Positions 44,501 through 59,500 of a stretch of DNA of 64,000 nt are shown here, one piece after another. The stretch is from contig CM019697.1 of NCBI GenBank assembly GCA_009760885.1, positions 27,768,710 through 27,832,709 of the forward strand, in the 5' to 3' direction. This DNA is from Achatina immaculata. Taxonomy: Eukaryota > Mollusca > Gastropoda > Stylommatophora > Achatinidae. Numbering within the stretch: position 1 is the stretch's first letter; each line of letters opens with the position of its first letter. The notes beneath the pieces were generated by a model. It saw only the letters and a list, made by a program, of their open reading frames with translations. It ran no database searches and was not told where the DNA came from. A program made the translations under genes and the position numbers.

Positions 44501-47500
44501 TCATCATTTAATTTTGTTCTTAAAGTTTCTCTTCATCATTCTCTTCCGTGTTTTCCTTTATACATATAATTATACATACATACAGGTTTATTCATAAGTT
44601 TGTAAAACATTTCAAAACTTCACAACAAAGAAGCTATGTAATGAATTATTGAATTATGATTATTCTTATGCCAAGAGAGAGAGAGAAATTCTTCAAGTTT
44701 TTTTTTGTAAATAAAGCCTGTGGTTTGCCACAGGAGGCGGCATCAGCAAATATGGCATTCACTAAATGTCATTTTGTGTTTTGGAATACTCAAGAATCTC
44801 ATCCGTTGTGACTGCAGTGATCTTCTTCTTCTTCTTCGTTCGCAATTATTAGTGATAATGCGTGTAACTCTGATTTTTGTGATGCGCCTTTTGGCTGAGT
44901 AACTCCGACTTCAGCACCTTTCCTTGCTAGGGCAGACTGTGGTCTTGCTCGGACTGCCATGAAGACAGTGTGGCTGGCCTGGCCAAAATTTTGTTTTCCA
45001 GCCTCTGGTGGCTGTTTGTAAGTCCCTTCTCCATGTCAGATGGTTTGGAGACAGTTCCACAAAGACACTCCGACTTTGAGATGAGGAATCTGATGAGTGC
45101 TTCAACGATATCCATTCCCCGCCACCTATAGTCTGCTGGCTCTGTTTTGTTTACATCATTCTGATAGCCATTGTTGTAAAGACCTATAGGCTTGTCACGT
45201 CCTGGATTCATTGGTTCCACACCAGACTTCCCTCATCCCTGCCAGAGATCTCCATGTCCCCATCCGTCCACCAACCTGACATTACATTTTACAAAAATAA
45301 CAATTACAATTAGTGTTGATTGCTACAAGTTTCTGGGCTACAGAAGTAGGTCAGAGTTTTCAAGCAAACAGATCTATGTTCCCTGTCTCACAAACACTAT
45401 GTTAAGATAAGTGTGCTCTTAACACAGTTGTTCCCAGGGGGAACTGCAGTGATGATTTTGAGCAGAATTCCAGACGGCAGCGCCTGTTTTCAACAGTATC
45501 ATGAAGTGGTATGCGAAATTCTGGGATGAAGGCTGTCTGTGCACAGCTCCTCGGCAGGGACGTCCAGGACCAAGTGAAGAAACTGAAATGAGTTAAAGAA
45601 GCTTACCAGCGAAGCCCCAAGCCCATTACACATGCAAGTTTACATCTAGGAGTCTCGCAATCAGCAGTAAGGTGAATTCTCTGTAAGAGATTAAAGTGTG
45701 AACCTTACAAGTTTCAGCTGCCTCAGTATCTCAGTGAAAATGACAAAGATGTGCATCCGAATTTCTGCAATGAAAAGAGTTTTGAAGTGTACAGCTTTGC
45801 AGACTCACTCATCTTTAGTGATGAAGCTACTTTCAATCTGCCCGGAAAGGTGAATCGGTACAAGGTGAATCTGGGGGACCGAAAATCTCTGTGTAGTCAC
45901 AGAACATGTGTGACACTCACCTAAGGTGAATGTCTTCTGCGCTATTTTGAAAGAGAAGGTGTATGGACCATTTTTCTTTGAAGAGCCCACCATCACTGGG
46001 ATGATTTACTTGGACATGTTGGAAGACTGGCTGATGCCCCAGTTGAACGAAGACAGTAATGGCTACATCTTTCAACAAGATGTCTGTCCAGCATACTACC
46101 ACAGAGATAAGTGAGGGTATCTCAAGTAAAATTTGCCACAAAGATGGATAGGGCGCAAAGGACGACAAGATGACATGTTAATGGGTTGCCTGGTCCTCTG
46201 ATTTAACCCCTTGCGACTTTTTCTTGTGGGGATTTGTGAAGGACACCATCTTTGTGCCACCATTCCTTGCTAATCTCCAGGATCTTTGCAACCGTATCAC
46301 CACTTCTGTGGCTCTGGTCAGCCATGATATGCTGGAATGTGTGTGGCATGAAATGGATTATCGTATAGATGTCTGCGGCATAACCAAAAGTGGTCACATG
46401 GAGCAGCTGTGAAATATGTAAAAAGAACTTGGAGAGATTATCTGTAATTCAGTCTAAAAAATTTTGGTATCCATTACGTAGTTTATTTGTTGCGAATTTA
46501 AAAAATCTTTCACGGACTTATAAATAACCCTCTGTGTGTATACAAGGTCCGACAATTAAGTAATGAGACTAATTACATAAAAAATAAAACAAACAACAGA
46601 TGAAGATATAACCTGCATTTTATTCAAAGTAAGCCCCTTGTGCAATTATACACTGAGTGGCATGATCTAACAAACACTGAAACGACCTCTGCAGTTCTTC
46701 TGTTGGTATGGCCTTTAAACTTGATGTTACAGCCCTTTGGATGTCATCAGTATTGTCAAAGAAGTGTCCTTTCAATGGTAATTTTAATTATGGGAACAGA
46801 AAATAATTGCAGGGAGACAAATCTGGGGAATAGGGTGGATGGTTGAGAATACACACCTGTTTTTGGGCCAAAAATTCCTGTATATCCACCAACGGTGAGC
46901 CAGTGCATTGTCATGAAGAAGGAAAAAACTGCCAGGTGGTGAATACTTGGGTCGGACTCAGATAAACTTTGGGTGTGACAGTCTGTCCCTCTGGAATAAA
47001 TTCTTTGTGAATAACTCCTTTGCTGTTGTAGAAGCACACCAACATTGTCTTCACTTTCGACTTTTGAAGACAAATTTTTTGCTTTTTGGTGACGATGATG
47101 ACTTCCACTGAGCACTTTGGCATTTAGTTGTGGAATCATAGCAGAAAATCCATGTTTCATCCTCTGCAACAATCAAACTTAAGAAACGTTTATTTCTGCA
47201 ACATGTTTTGATGATGTCTTTTGTGTACTCAACACGCTGATGATTTTGGTCATCAGACAACGAATGTGGTACAAACTGGCAAGCAACTATTTTCTTCCCC
47301 AAATCTTCCACTAAAATTTACAAATGGTCTCTCAGTTAACACCAAATTCATCTGCCATCATCCTCACAGTCAAACAACGATCTTCTTGTATCCGTTCTCT
47401 GACTTTTGCAATAAGTTTCTCATTACGAACAGAAATTGGGCATCCATATCTAGTTGTATTTGTAATCGTTTCCACATCACTTTTGAATCGTGAATACCAC

Positions 47501-50500
47501 CTGAATATCTGTGCACAAGATAAACAATGACTTCCAGGAAAATGGCGATAGCGCCAAGTTGCGATTGCGTTATGTGGTATTAAATTGGTGGTTATTAATG
47601 TTCCTGACATGGATTAGACCCGGTTCATGTGGCCCTGGCGCGCCGAAGTGATGAACTTTATTATGTGTGTTATGCTTTCACTAAAGTGGAGGTCATGGTA
47701 ATAAAACCAGTGTGTAGTGGTCAGCGAGTTTACAGCATCAACACACAGTGACAAAGGGAAGTCGGGCAATGTGATCAGCCCCCCCCTTACGACAGATCTA
47801 GCAAATCGGTGAGGTGTACAATGCTCATAGATATAATATGAAGTGCAAAATAGGTACCATCAACATATGTGGAGCAAACAACAAACTAGAGGACTTGGTT
47901 GAAACGATGTATAAGAGAAAGATTAGAATTATAGGATTAGCAGACACCAGAATAAAAGGTGAAGGATGTAAACAAATCCACCAGAACTACACACTCATAT
48001 ATGCTGGCATAGACAGATACACGAGAGCTAGACAGGGAGTTGGGATAGCTGTAGAGCCATCGCTATCAACAAAAATATTAGACACCAACTTTATATCAGA
48101 AAAAATTGTAACAGTTAGAATAAAAGAAGAAAAAAAATCACCACATACATCCAGGTCTATGTACCTTGCAATGCAGTGAACAATGAAGAAGAGTGCGAGG
48201 AATTCTACGATGAAGTAAATGACACACTGAACAAGATTAAAAGACAGGAAAACATAATAGCGATGAGGGATTTCAATATAAAACTGGGAAGAGACAGAAC
48301 AGATATAGATAAATACCTAGGAGCATTTGGGGACCCCTATGCCAACAAGGATGATAATGGGACCAGGCTACTTGAACTGTGCAGTCAGCACGACCTTTTC
48401 ATCACAAACACTTTTTTTAAGCACAAAGAGTCCCACATATACACATGGTACAAATGGAACGATCTTAACACAAAAAGCCAGATCAATTTCATATTACCAA
48501 GAAACACCAAGAAAAGGCAGATAGTAGATGCAAGAATAATACCAAACCTATGTACTGACACAGATCATAAAGCAGTTATCACAACCATAAGGACAACAAA
48601 TAAAATAAAACGGAAAACACGCAAAACTACCAAAGTTGAAGTAATAGATGTAATGAAACTCAATGATGAGACAGTGAGGAGCAACTATGAAAAGAAACTG
48701 GAATCAATTTTGACACTCAATATCCCAACTGAGTCCACAGACCAAAGTAACCACAACATAGAAATTTCCACAGAGTTATAACCTGATATACTCAGATCAG
48801 AGAAGCTATACAGCTGACGCCAAGGGGTAAAGCTGCAGGGCAAGATGAACTAACCAACGAACTACTTACAGCAGTGAATGAAGTAGGCGTAGCATGGCTA
48901 CACAGACTATTCGGCCTAGTTTGGACCAAACAAGAAACCCCACAAGACTGGAAGAATGACATAATCACCCCACTGTGGAAAAATAAAGGCAGCAAAAGAG
49001 ACTGCACACAATACAGAAGCATTTCCTTATTAAGCCATACAGGAAAGATATTTTGTAAAATTTTAGTGAAGATATTAAGACCAATGATAGACCCCCAGCT
49101 GAGTGAACTTCAACACGGCTTTAGGAAAAACAGAGGATGCACAGATGCAATATTTGCCCTCAGACTGTTGTCAGAGAAAGCAATCAATTTAATAACACCC
49201 TTTACTTAGCTTTTGTTGACCAGGAAGAGCATTCGACAGAGTGGACTGGAACAAACTATAGGAAGTCCTAAAACAATATGGGTTTATCAATCATCTAATA
49301 AATCTGTGTAAGAGTCTGTACAACAACAGAAGTGGCATCATCAGAGCAATAGGGGGACATTCTGAAACCTTTATAAATAAATCTGGCATTTGGCAAGGCT
49401 GTATCTTATCACCGCTGATATTTACAACATATATTGATAATATCTGTAGAGAAGCTGGACTGATAAGGACAGCAAAAAATCAACAAAATGAAATAGAACA
49501 AACAGAAGATGACGTAACCATAAACGAACTATTATTTGCAGATGACCAAGCTCTAGTTGCCGATTCAGAAGAAGGCTTGCAAGATCACATTAATAGATTG
49601 AATGATGCATGCAAAGAACGCAATATGAAAATTAGCCTAGGCAAAACAGAAATCATGACCACTGCAAGAGCAGACACATCAATAAACATTACACTGGAAA
49701 ACCATACTATGAAGTAAAGTAACGCATTTCAAATACCTCGGAAGCATTTTCTCAACAAAAGGAAAAATAGACATAGATATTGAAAACAGATGTAATAAAA
49801 GTGAACCAACTTATTGGGCAAATGGCTCCCATACTAAACAACAACCATGTCTCACTGGAAACCAAAAGAACTGTCTATAAGACAATCTTTGGAAAATCAC
49901 TAAAACCATAGAAAACAAGTTGAATTCTTTCCAGACTAAATGTTTACGAAGAATTAGAAAAATATTTTGGCCAAACACCATAAGAAATAACATCTTATTA
50001 GCAGAAATGCAGATGAAACCACTGGCAACAATTATTGAGGAAAGACGCTGGTGATGGTTGGGACATGTGCTCCGAACGACTGACAACTCACTACCAAAAA
50101 CAGCACTAAGATGGACACCACAGGGGAACAGAAGTAAGGGTAGACCAAAAGAGACATGGAGAAGAACAACAGAAAGGATGTTGAGCAATAGAGGGCTCAC
50201 CTGGGCAACAGCAGAAAAAAAGGCGAAGGACAGGCATTTGTGGAAAACCCTTGTGGAAGCCCCATGTGCCCTAGGCACTTAAGGTTCAGAGAGAGAGAGA
50301 GATAAGACAATCTTCATATCAACTTTGTGCTACCAATGCCAGGCATGGATGCTGACAGCAAAAGACAAAAGGAAAATTACAGCAACTGAAATGAGATTCT
50401 TGAGAAGAATTCATGGAATATCAAGAATGGACAGAATCAGAAATGATGTCATTAGAAATAAAGTATGAGTCGAACCCATTCTGAACTATATTAAAAAACA

Positions 50501-53500
50501 GTAAATAAAATGGTTTGTTCATATGTCACGACTACCAACAGAATGTGTACCACAGAGAGCAATGTTTTACAGACCACACAAAGGCAGAGGAAGGGGCCGC
50601 CCATGCAAATAATGGACCGATGGTATAGCAGAATCCCTGAACATCTCAATGTACAAAGCCAACAGGTGAGCCATTGGGATTGCACTTCACCTCTACACCT
50701 AAAAATAAATGAGGAAGGACAAGACAAGATAAACAATTATCCCCATAAACTTGTCGCATCAATTCAACTGTCTCAATGGCACTTTTTCCGAGTTTTCAAC
50801 AGAATTTAATGTTAGTTTTTTGCCTCATGCTGATTACATAACAATGCGCCAAAATAGGCAGACCATGTGAACTCTGAAGAGGAAATTGTTAAGAGAGGCC
50901 AAATGAACAGGCATAAAATCCTTTGATGAGGTTGAAAGACTCGCTGAAGACAGGAAAAATTGGCAAACTACTTTGTGAGCCCTATGTGACGTTTAACGGC
51001 ACGGGAAGGATATAAGATATAAGATAAGATATACATATATATAATCATATATATATATGTATATATATATATATACTATAATCCATTTATATTAATTTTT
51101 TAAAACCATCCCTACTTTTATCCTTTAACTTTTTACAAGAGCAGGGTTTTCTTCTTCTGTTTCAAAAACACCAACAGTAAAAAAAGAAAGAGACAGCTAA
51201 AATAATGAAATTGGAAGAATTATGTACTTGGAAATGTACAAAATGAACAAAGGATCTGTTATGTGCAGATAATACAAAAGCAGGAAACACACACACAAAA
51301 ATCATAAGTTAAAAAAATATAAAACAAAAAAAAAAGAATCATAAGTTAAAAAAAACATAAAACAACAAACTGTAAATTAACTCTTTTGATATTAGACAAT
51401 GGTGATACTCAACAATCATGCTAGTGTTAAATTTTCTTTTTCAGTTTTTAACATTTTTGCACTTTTTGTTAATAACAAGATACTGTGATTTTATTGTTCA
51501 ATTACTTTGACTATGATACATAATATGCTGATATGTAATTATTAGATACATAGATTATGGTACATGAAGCTGACACACATTGTTTAGAAAAGTTCTGAAA
51601 GAAATTTATTCTGGAATGGTTTGGAGTAGGTGGGATTCAGAGAGAATAATTCTGGCACAGAGGTTAAAAATAGGAAAAACTAACCATAAATTTTTGTTCA
51701 CTGGAATCCATCCATCATTGAGTGAAAACTCACACAATAAGGCTCCCAGACCAGCCTACAGACAACACAAAAACTGACAGTTTAATAAGGTTCATTCATT
51801 TGTATTATTTCATCATCTGTAGTCTTTCCTAAACTTATTTATGGCGACTATTGTTGATAGAACTACCATGGTTGTTATGTGGTCACTGGTGGTGTTCTGT
51901 CTCAAATGCAGCGTGCATGTGCACACTTACACACACGCACGCATGGGATATAACCATTGAAAAATATACGAATATACCCAACAGAGGATCAAAATGCCTT
52001 TTCTATATCTTTTTAGTGGTTATATCCTTTTGTTTGCTTTTACTTTTTGATCCCTCTGTGTTTTTATATAAGGGTTGAAGACATTGTCTGCTTTGGCAAT
52101 CGGAGACCCATAGCTGACATGCTGGCATCAGGGTCAGTGAACCATAGCAGACCAAGACCCTGTCTCACCACTCCATTGTGTTCTTTGCAGCCGATGCTGT
52201 GAAGATGTTGAGGCACGCATCATGTTGGCTTGTGAGTGGGTTGTGGCAGCTATTTTTCAGATAAAAAGAAAGTAGTAAGGAATACCACCATGGGGACTAC
52301 GGTAGGCCTGTTAGTGGGGGTACCAACTTATGCTTTTAGCAAACATCTTGATTTGGATTTAAGCCCTAAAATGGATATTCTGAAGCAAGTTGATGAAAAA
52401 GTTACAAGAAAGGACAAAGCGGATACATTTGAAATTGACGTTTCAACTGCATCGAAACTTGTTAAAATTGGAGACAAAATTGAACAAGACTTTCACTTGT
52501 CTTTAGTTAAGTCAAACTATGAGCGAAGGCATGCAAGTTCTTACATGGATATTGAGCGTGCTCTGCTAAAATGGTTCAAGCAGACACATTCTGCACAGTT
52601 GCCTGTGTGCATTCCTATGCTGGTGGAAATTGCAGAACATTTTGCAAAAGAAATGGATATGCCTGACTGGAAGTGTTCGAATGACTTTCTTAAGTGCTTT
52701 AAGAAACACCACAACATAACATTTAAGGTCGCTTCATGTGAAGTGGCCTGAGTTAACACCCATGTCGTTAATGATTGGATTTCATATTTGCCAAAAACTG
52801 TGGATGCGTACAGCCTAGATGACATTTTTAACATGGATGAAACAGGCGTGTTTTATAAACTGCTACAGAAAAGAACTTTCTGCTTTTGTGATGTGAAGTG
52901 CTATGGTGGCAGACGAGCTAAAGATCGCTAAACAGCTGTCGTGTGCTGTAATATGTCTGACACTGAGAAGACTCTGCTCCTTGGAAAGTCACAAAATCTG
53001 CAGTGGTTCAAGAACATAAAGAGCCTGCCAGTCACTTACAAGACCAACCAACATGCATGGATGACAAGTGAACTGTTTGAGGACTAAGTCATTTCTTTCG
53101 ACAACAAAATGAACCGAGTGTGCAGAAAAGTTTTGTTGTTTGTTGATAACTGTCCAGTAAACACTGATGTCACCAATCTGATGGCTACAAAGCTTGTTTT
53201 CCTGCCACTTAACACAACCACCATGCTGCAATCATGCGACCAAGGCATCATTTATGCCTTCAAGAACAGTACAGAAAGTGAATAGTGCATCATGTGCTGC
53301 ATGCTGTGAAGCAAAAGAGTGTTGTAAAGATTGATATCAAAATAGCAATTAATTTTATGCATGCTGTATGGAATAGTGTCAGTCAGTCAGAGATTAACGC
53401 TGCTTAAATTTCACTGAATCACTAACCTTTCAATGTTTTCTTCAGATGTGGAAACAAGAAGTTGCAGGTGAGTATCTAGTTAACTAGATGTTAACGTTAC

Positions 53501-56500
53501 AGTTCAAAATCAATAGGTTCAGTCTGTGGTCATAAACTATATTCTGGTTAGATGCATCATTAACTGTTTCCAGATATAATATCATAAACTGTATTCCTGA
53601 CTATAGCATCATAAACTGTATTCCTGGCTATTGCATCATAAACTATTCCCAACCATAGCATTGTAAACTGTATTCCCAGCTATAACACTGTAAACTGTAT
53701 TCCTGACTATAGTATCATAAACTGTATTAATTATTAATTTCAAGAACTAAAACAGAAACTCAGAAATTATTGAAAAATAAACACCTGCCACATACCATCT
53801 ATTAAATAAGAGTTTCATGATTAATTTTGCACTCACCAACAAAACAGACCAGATTACAAATCTCCTACATCTCTTCACCCAGTCATTGTGAATGTGCAAA
53901 ATCTTTCCTGCCTGCAAGAGAATTATGACAAACTTCATGGATCATCTATTACTACAATCTGTGAGAAATAGTTATATTGAAACATAACAAGGCAACAGGA
54001 AACAAGTGCTGTGTACTTCACATCACTATTAAAATAACAGCAAATAATATGCTGAGTAGAGCAGAACCACCTGAGAGTTTACTAAATTAAATAAACATCA
54101 CTTTGAGCTAAAAAACATTCAGGATGGCCAAGTATCCCCTTCATGGAAATAAGGCCAAATCATGCAGTACAAAGTACACCATTTAACTTCGGACTATGCA
54201 AAGGCCACTGACAAAGGCAATAGGGATTTTCAGCTACTAAGTAGGGATAATTCTGAAAGGAACTGCACCGTCAAGATGTGCTTCATCAGAACAAACATTT
54301 CCAAGTCATTTTGCAGGTTTCAGTTCTTTGTTGTTTATGTTGATTTGTTAGTGACTTATTACCTGAATGCTATAACTGTTGTCCTCACACTGTTGTGTTA
54401 AAACTGTTGCCCTCACTGTTGTGTTAAAACTGCTGTCCTCACTGTTGTGTTATAACTCCTGTCCTCACACTGTTGTTATAAGTGCTGTCCTCACTGTTGT
54501 GTTAAAACTGCTGTCCATACACTATGTTATAACTGTTGTTCTCACATCATTGTTATAACTGTTGTCTCACACCTTGTTATATAACTGTTGTCCCTGCACC
54601 ATTGTGTTATAACTGTTGTCCTCACACCACTGTGTTATAACTGTTGTCCTCACATCAGTGTGTTATAACTGTTGTCCTCACACCATCATGTTTATTTATC
54701 TCCCACCTGGGTTTTGCTATTGAGGAGTTACTACATTCAGCAGCTAATATACTGTAAATATTTATGTATACATGTAAACCTCAAATAAATCTCTGTAGCA
54801 TATAAATCATTACCCCATAGTGTGTCCTCCCCCCCCCAACCCCCCAAAAAGGACACTATCCATTTGTTAATATCAAAGTTGCTTTTCATTGTAGTCTTTT
54901 TTTCATGCTATGAATATTAGCACTTTACTGTTAATATATAAATAATAAATATAAAAAATGTGTAGTTTCTCCAACCATACCAGATTGAATACATTTCACA
55001 TCTGGTATTCCAAACTGGCCAAGAACTTAAAACAACTAAAGGAAGGACATATTTCACATCAAACTTACCTGTAAACCAAAGAAACAAAGGACACATGAGG
55101 CAAGTGTGCCAAGTAAACCTTCAGGATCATAAGGGACCGTACTGCCATAGATTTCCTAGAAAAATAAAAAAGTTGCTGATTTGTTTATACATTTATATAA
55201 TAATTTTACAGACTTAAAACAGCACAAACATTCAAGAGAAGTGTAGAAATAACAGTTTACATTTGTTATAAGTACATGCTGAAAAGAAAATTGTAGGGAT
55301 AGCAGTTCTGTCTGTATTCTGAGACTGACATCATCACAGTTGGTACACTTGCATAAGTACATCATCTCCTGTTCCAGCATTCATAAAACCATGAGCCTAC
55401 AGATCATTCTGGTCATACATTAGTTGTGGGTGATGCATGCCCTACCACACAGGCTGGACTGTCTGCCACTTCCCTTTTCTTGTCCTAGTTCTAAAATTTG
55501 CTTACTGTAAGAGTTGTCCTCCAGCCTAATCTCCTATTATGTCCACACAGTCCAAAACAGGCCAGAGATATCATAATAACAACAGCTAAACACATGGTTC
55601 CAGTGAAGAAAACACAAAACAATGGATGGAGTACATCAGACACACTAGAATTAAACATAATATATTATACATATAATAAAACAATGTAGAAAAACGAAGA
55701 TGCAATGGAAAGTGACAAACAACAATAAACAGGAATATAAATCTTTAACAAAAGAAGTAAGAAGAAACATAAGAAAAGAAAAAAACAATATATAAAAGAT
55801 TGTTGTGAAAGAATAGAAGGACATCAGAAGTGTGGAAGAGATAGTGAAATGTTTAAAGAAATGAAGACACTGACGACACGTTCTATCTTTTCTGTACTTG
55901 ATTCATTTCATGTGGCACTTGTCTTCTTCAGTTCTTTCTAAATCCTCAAATCTCAAAACATATTGCATTTTATTTTACAGCAGAAAAATTTCCTATAAAA
56001 AATATGTCTCCCGAACTTGTCCATCACATGTTTTCTGTTTTGGTTTTTTTTTATAGGCCTAAGATAAAGTTACATGGCCTCTGTGTTATATTTTCACCAG
56101 CTCTCTTCATCTTTGGTATGTCTCTACTGAAATTCCAACTTCGGGAAGCAAATATATCATTTCAAAAGTGGAGTAAATTGTACTGAATGGTTTAACATCT
56201 TCAAGTGAAACAAATAAGTAAATTTTTCTGCAGCCTTCACCACCATCAAAACAAGACTGTAACAGCCCATTGTTAGGAGCCATATAGAGGTGAACAGGAT
56301 GTTGGCCAGTTCTGTATCATTGTTTCAATCACAAGATTAGGATGTTGGCCAGTTCTGTATCATTGTTTCAATCACAAGATTAGGATGTTGGCCAGTTCCG
56401 TATCATTGTTTCAATCACAAGATTAGGATGTTGGCCAGTTCTGTATCATTGTTTCAATCACAATTATACAATGCTGCTGACACTTCTGATGGAGTGTGGG

Positions 56501-59500
56501 ATAGACGCAAGACTGGTTCGATGGATAGCTTCAATGTTGTTGAGGTGATTGGTTGCCTTATGTTGCAGAACATGGATCTCAGAGCCCAGAACCATTGCTA
56601 CGGGACTGCCTCAAGGGTCTCCCTTGTCTCTTGTGCTATTCAATCTATATTCTATTGACACTATGCTGTTATTTAGCAATGGCGTGGGGTGAATGCTGAC
56701 CTATGCTGATGACATATTAACATATGAGCTTTGGAGGTGTAAAGAAGTACAGAGTAGAGTGAATAAGATAACAAGTTGGTGTGAGGATAACAGCACAGCG
56801 ATAAAACCAGAAAAAGCCAGCATTCTATGGTGCTCATTAAATAACAAAACTGTAGGATCTGAAGTTCTGATTGTGAAGCGTCGAGGCCAAGATATTAAGA
56901 GAATACATTTTATGAGGTATCTAGTGATCACATTTGATTGTTCATTGTCCTTTGCACACAATGTGGGCAATGCAATACAAAAAGCCAGGAAACCATTGGG
57001 AGCGGTTAGGTTAATGGCCATAGAGGGCTTTCCATAGTGTATTCTTGCTGATGCAGATGCTGGTGATGTCACTATTGGAGTATGGTCTAGGCCTAATCAC
57101 TCTGTCCAGTTCACAGTTGGACAGACTAGAATGTGCACAGAATGAGGCAATGAGAGTGGTCTTGGGTTCCACCAGTGATATTCTAGTGGCAGCCATGCAC
57201 TTTCTGCTTGATTATTTTGCAGAGTGTGAGGTCTAACACAAGTATGGTCAGGTAAAGGCATCAGGGTTGCTAGCAAGAATGACCATCCTCTCCATAAGGA
57301 TCTGGAGTTGATAAAGAGAAGATGCATCAAATCAGGCAGATCCAGACACCTGGATACGTGTGTATACAGACGGATCTGCACACAATGCCATAAAGAATGG
57401 AGGGGCAGGAGCATATATTGAATATCCAAACAACACCACTGACAAGATTTCCATACCCACTGGAAAATACTGCAACAACTTTGATGCAGAAGTTAGGGAA
57501 ATTATTGCTGCAGTTGAAAAACTATCAGACACCAGAATTGATATGTGCCCCGTAGTAATTCTCACAGATGCAAGATCAGTATTGGAAGCTCTTCAGTGCA
57601 ACAAACTGCCAGACCTTAAGGATGCCTTGTCAAAAATTGGCTTACAACGCGGAGTCACCTTGCAGTGGATTCCCTCCCACTGTGGGATACCAGGCAATGA
57701 GAAAGCTGACCATCTGGCCAAAGAGGGCACTGAAATGGAGCAACCAGACATACCAATCACCTATAATCATAAGAAAAGCATGATAAAAACCTACAAGAAG
57801 CCACAAACACCACCACATGATGACTATCACATGTTAAATAGAAAGGAACAAGTCACCATTTTCCGTCTCTGAACAGGACACAGCTGACTCCGAAGTCATA
57901 TGTATACAAAGTTTAAGGTTGGTACTACTAATCTATGTACATGTGCCCAGGTGCCCCAAACTGTGGAACATATCCTCCAAAACTGCACCAACTATGAGAC
58001 ACTGAGAAATAATTACTGGCCCAGTGAAACCACTAAAGAAGATAAGCTCTATGGTTCCATACATGAATTACAAAAAACAGTGAAATTTGTCCAAGAGACA
58101 GGACTGCAGATACAGACAGACAATGCGAACAAAGAAGAAGAAGAAGAAAGGCAGATCCAGGATGGCTGAGGCTACAATAAAGTCAATTTGCAATCTAGAT
58201 GAGGTGCCTAAAGGTGATGATTGGTTATGGGTACAGGACTGACCTCAGCTAAGAAAGGTTATTATACAGAAGGGCTGTGAATGTCAAGATAGGGCACAGG
58301 GAGCAGTTGAACTTTGGATTCAAGATCTCACCCAGCATCACTGTGGGTCTCCTGACACTGTAATATATACAGATGACTCAGTGACCCAGAACAGCAGAAG
58401 TGGTTGGGGTTGTGTTTTCTACCAAAATGGAAGAGTAGTGGCAGATGAATAATTAGTGTATAAGTATATAAAACTATATATACAACTATGCATGAAGCCA
58501 CTGCAGTAAAGCTGTGATAAAAAAATGTATAAATTAAGAAAAACGTAGGAATAGCTTTATTACTTAATGAACACACAGTTGAGACATTTTGGTGTGAATC
58601 TTAATCATACAAAAACACACAAGACAAAGAACAGAGAGAGAAGATAAAATATACATTCACATGAACGTTATGTAAAAAATAGGAATGAAAAAAAAGAATA
58701 AAATAAAATGAATGGAAAACTTAGCTGTGACTTATAAGAAGTTGTGAATTGTAAGATACTATGTTCAGAAGTGCACATGGTGGAGTGTAGCGATGTGTGA
58801 CAGGTGGTTCATAAATAAGGAGGGGGGTGCCTGTGGCAAGGGGAGAGAGTGATATGATGGTAATCTAGCTGGGAGAAAGTGGAATACATTATTATAGTTG
58901 GGGTAGAGAGGTTGTAATCTGATGGTGTGAGGAGGTTCTGAAATATGTGTTAGAAAGGAGTAGAACTTAGTGCAGAGGGAATATGATTGTGGAAGAGGGG
59001 AATGTTAAGAATAGCTGAAATGTGAGTTCAAACCATGTGGTTCCAACATCCCATATTCCTGAATGTAGCGGTTCTCAAGCACTAGGTGGGTTCTGTCTTC
59101 AGCGTGACGCAGTTTGTTGGTTGTTACCAGAAAATCAGATTTGCCTCTATGGTTGGGGCCATTGAAATGATTAGGGACTAGTTTCGAAGCATGTTTGGTG
59201 ATATCACACAAATGTTTCTGCTTGTGACCACCTAATCTGAGACAAGTTGCACCAGTATAAGTTATCCTGCATTTTTTACGTACAACAGCATATATCAACA
59301 TTGAAGGACTTGCATGTGAATCCCTCATGGAGAGTAGTGGCAGAGGGTGTGGCAGCCTTTGAAGTCACAACATCAAGCATGCAAATGGAAATTGAGGCTG
59401 TGTCGGGGCAATGGAATGGCTAGTTGCTCAGGTTGTGATTAATGGTGTCATTGTGATGGGTTCACAGAGTATGCTTTGTAAGACTGAGAAGAAATTGCTT

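Noticed and set aside
48176..48781. Host endonuclease/exonuclease/phosphatase gene
   Set aside because: It is the endonuclease domain of LINE C, followed directly by its reverse transcriptase.
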